DNA of 13,414 nt from an uncultured bacterium (lineage in GTDB: Bacteria > Bacillota > Clostridia > Oscillospirales > Oscillospiraceae): NCBI GenBank assembly GCA_949286295.1, contig CASECK010000164.1, positions 1 through 13,414 of the forward strand. The letters run 5' to 3'. Position numbers and translations under genes: made by a program. The notes under the pieces are model-generated. The model was not told where the DNA came from, searched no databases, and saw nothing but the letters and a program-made list of their open reading frames with translations. Position 1 is the first letter of the stretch, and each line of letters opens with the position of its first letter. Positions 12,886 through 13,414 of this stretch are shown piece after piece.

Positions 12886-13414
12886 TTATTTCAAAAATCC
12901 GCTGACAATCTGCTCCTCGGCCTCCTTTTCAGTCAGGCCCAGAGTCATCAGCTTGGTCAGCTGCTCTCCGGCAATCTTGCCGATGGCCGCCTCATGGATG
13001 AGCTGGGCGTCCACGCAGTTGGCGGTGACCTCTGGAATGGCGGACACCACCCCCTCGTCCATGATGATGGCGTCGCACTCGGAGTGGCCGTGGCAGGCGG
13101 CGTTGCCGTTGATGCGGGCCAGGAACACCTGGCTGGACTTATCCCGGGCCACGGAGCGGGAGATGACGTTGGTGTGGCAGCCCTCGCCGTCCAGGTCCAC
13201 GGTGAAGTCGGACTTGGCCTGCTGCCTGCCGTGGGTCATCACCTTCTCTTTGATGATAAGGGTGGCCCTGGGCCCCAGCTTGGCGCTGGTCTTGCGCACG
13301 GTGGAGTCCACCCCCTTAATCTGGGTGGTCTCCATCTCCATGTAGCTGTCCTCCTGCATCTCCACAATGGTGGTGGGGTTCATGATGTTCTCCCCCATGC
13401 CGTCCCCTTCGCCG
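12886..13414 (-). CDS. SufB/SufD-type Fe-S cluster assembly protein, C-terminal fragment
   Basis: The frame is open through the right edge of the window (upstream residues read GEGDG before MGENIM), so the 5' part is missing; ATG at 13398 is internal. The visible 175 residues match the beta-helix core and C terminus of the SufB/SufD family, scaffold partners of the ATPase SufC in Fe-S cluster building. Recognisable stretches are NGNAACHGHSECDAIIMDEG, AIPEVTANCVDAQLIHEAAIGKI and LTKLMTLGLTEKEAEEQIVSGFLK. The SEC cysteine and the HEA glutamate fall where SufB has residues needed for cluster assembly. The protein ends right after GFLK, without the C-terminal tail of longer SufB and SufD, which suits the short SufB-like proteins that clostridia encode next to sufC in a two-gene system. 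sufC would be expected just outside the window. Confidence 0.88.
   Translation of the reverse strand, partial: GEGDGMGENIMNPTTIVEMQEDSYMEMETTQIKGVDSTVRKTSAKLGPRATLIIKEKVMTHGRQQAKSDFTVDLDGEGCHTNVISRSVARDKSSQVFLARINGNAACHGHSECDAIIMDEGVVSAIPEVTANCVDAQLIHEAAIGKIAGEQLTKLMTLGLTEKEAEEQIVSGFLK

Overview
The window looks like core-genome DNA of a GC-rich, spore-forming member of the Clostridia, most like the Oscillospiraceae (Flavonifractor/Pseudoflavonifractor/Lawsonibacter-like). The reasons are strong GC bias at third codon positions, Firmicutes-type Shine-Dalgarno sites and sigma-A promoters, a yaaL-bofA sporulation pair, an SLH-domain surface protein, and an alr-mazF neighbourhood arranged much as in Bacillus. 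I see no phage, transposon, integrase, CRISPR array, tRNA or rRNA.

The left half (1-7841) reads on the plus strand. It opens with the C-terminal end of a type II topoisomerase A subunit (probably parC). Closely spaced behind it are a YitT-family membrane protein, a LUD-domain protein with a four-cysteine motif, and a lipoprotein whose transglutaminase-like domain has Ser where the catalytic Cys should be. A separate promoter drives a secreted protein with an EF-hand-type loop and three SLH repeats, followed by a terminator. Next comes yaaL-bofA (pro-sigma-K processing control in the mother cell), preceded by a sequence that fits a sigma-E promoter. The serC-serA operon then makes phosphoserine from 3-phosphoglycerate. 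It has a near-perfect sigma-A promoter and a terminator-like hairpin that begins at the predicted transcription start.

The right half (7970-13414) reads on the minus strand and converges on serA across a strong hairpin terminator. In transcription order it holds the C-terminal part of a SufB/SufD-type Fe-S assembly protein (entering from the right edge) and its terminator, then a promoter and hairpin leader, a bifunctional NAD(P)H-hydrate repair enzyme, a small lipoprotein, alanine racemase, a 296-base non-coding gap, a MazF-type endoribonuclease, a hairpin and a small exported protein. In Bacillus the racemase and toxin genes are separated by a ribbon-helix-helix antitoxin gene. Here that place holds no recognisable antitoxin but carries a 15-bp inverted repeat.

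The most interesting signal is around mazF. UACAU, the pentamer known to be cut by Firmicutes MazF enzymes, occurs only three times on the minus strand between 7842 and 13414. Two of these lie in the non-coding flanks of mazF, each at the edge of a hairpin. I saw no wholly new multi-gene system. The best leads are this antitoxin-less, structured mazF locus, the serC leader, the Ser-for-Cys transglutaminase-like lipoprotein and the SerA that lacks the canonical catalytic Glu.
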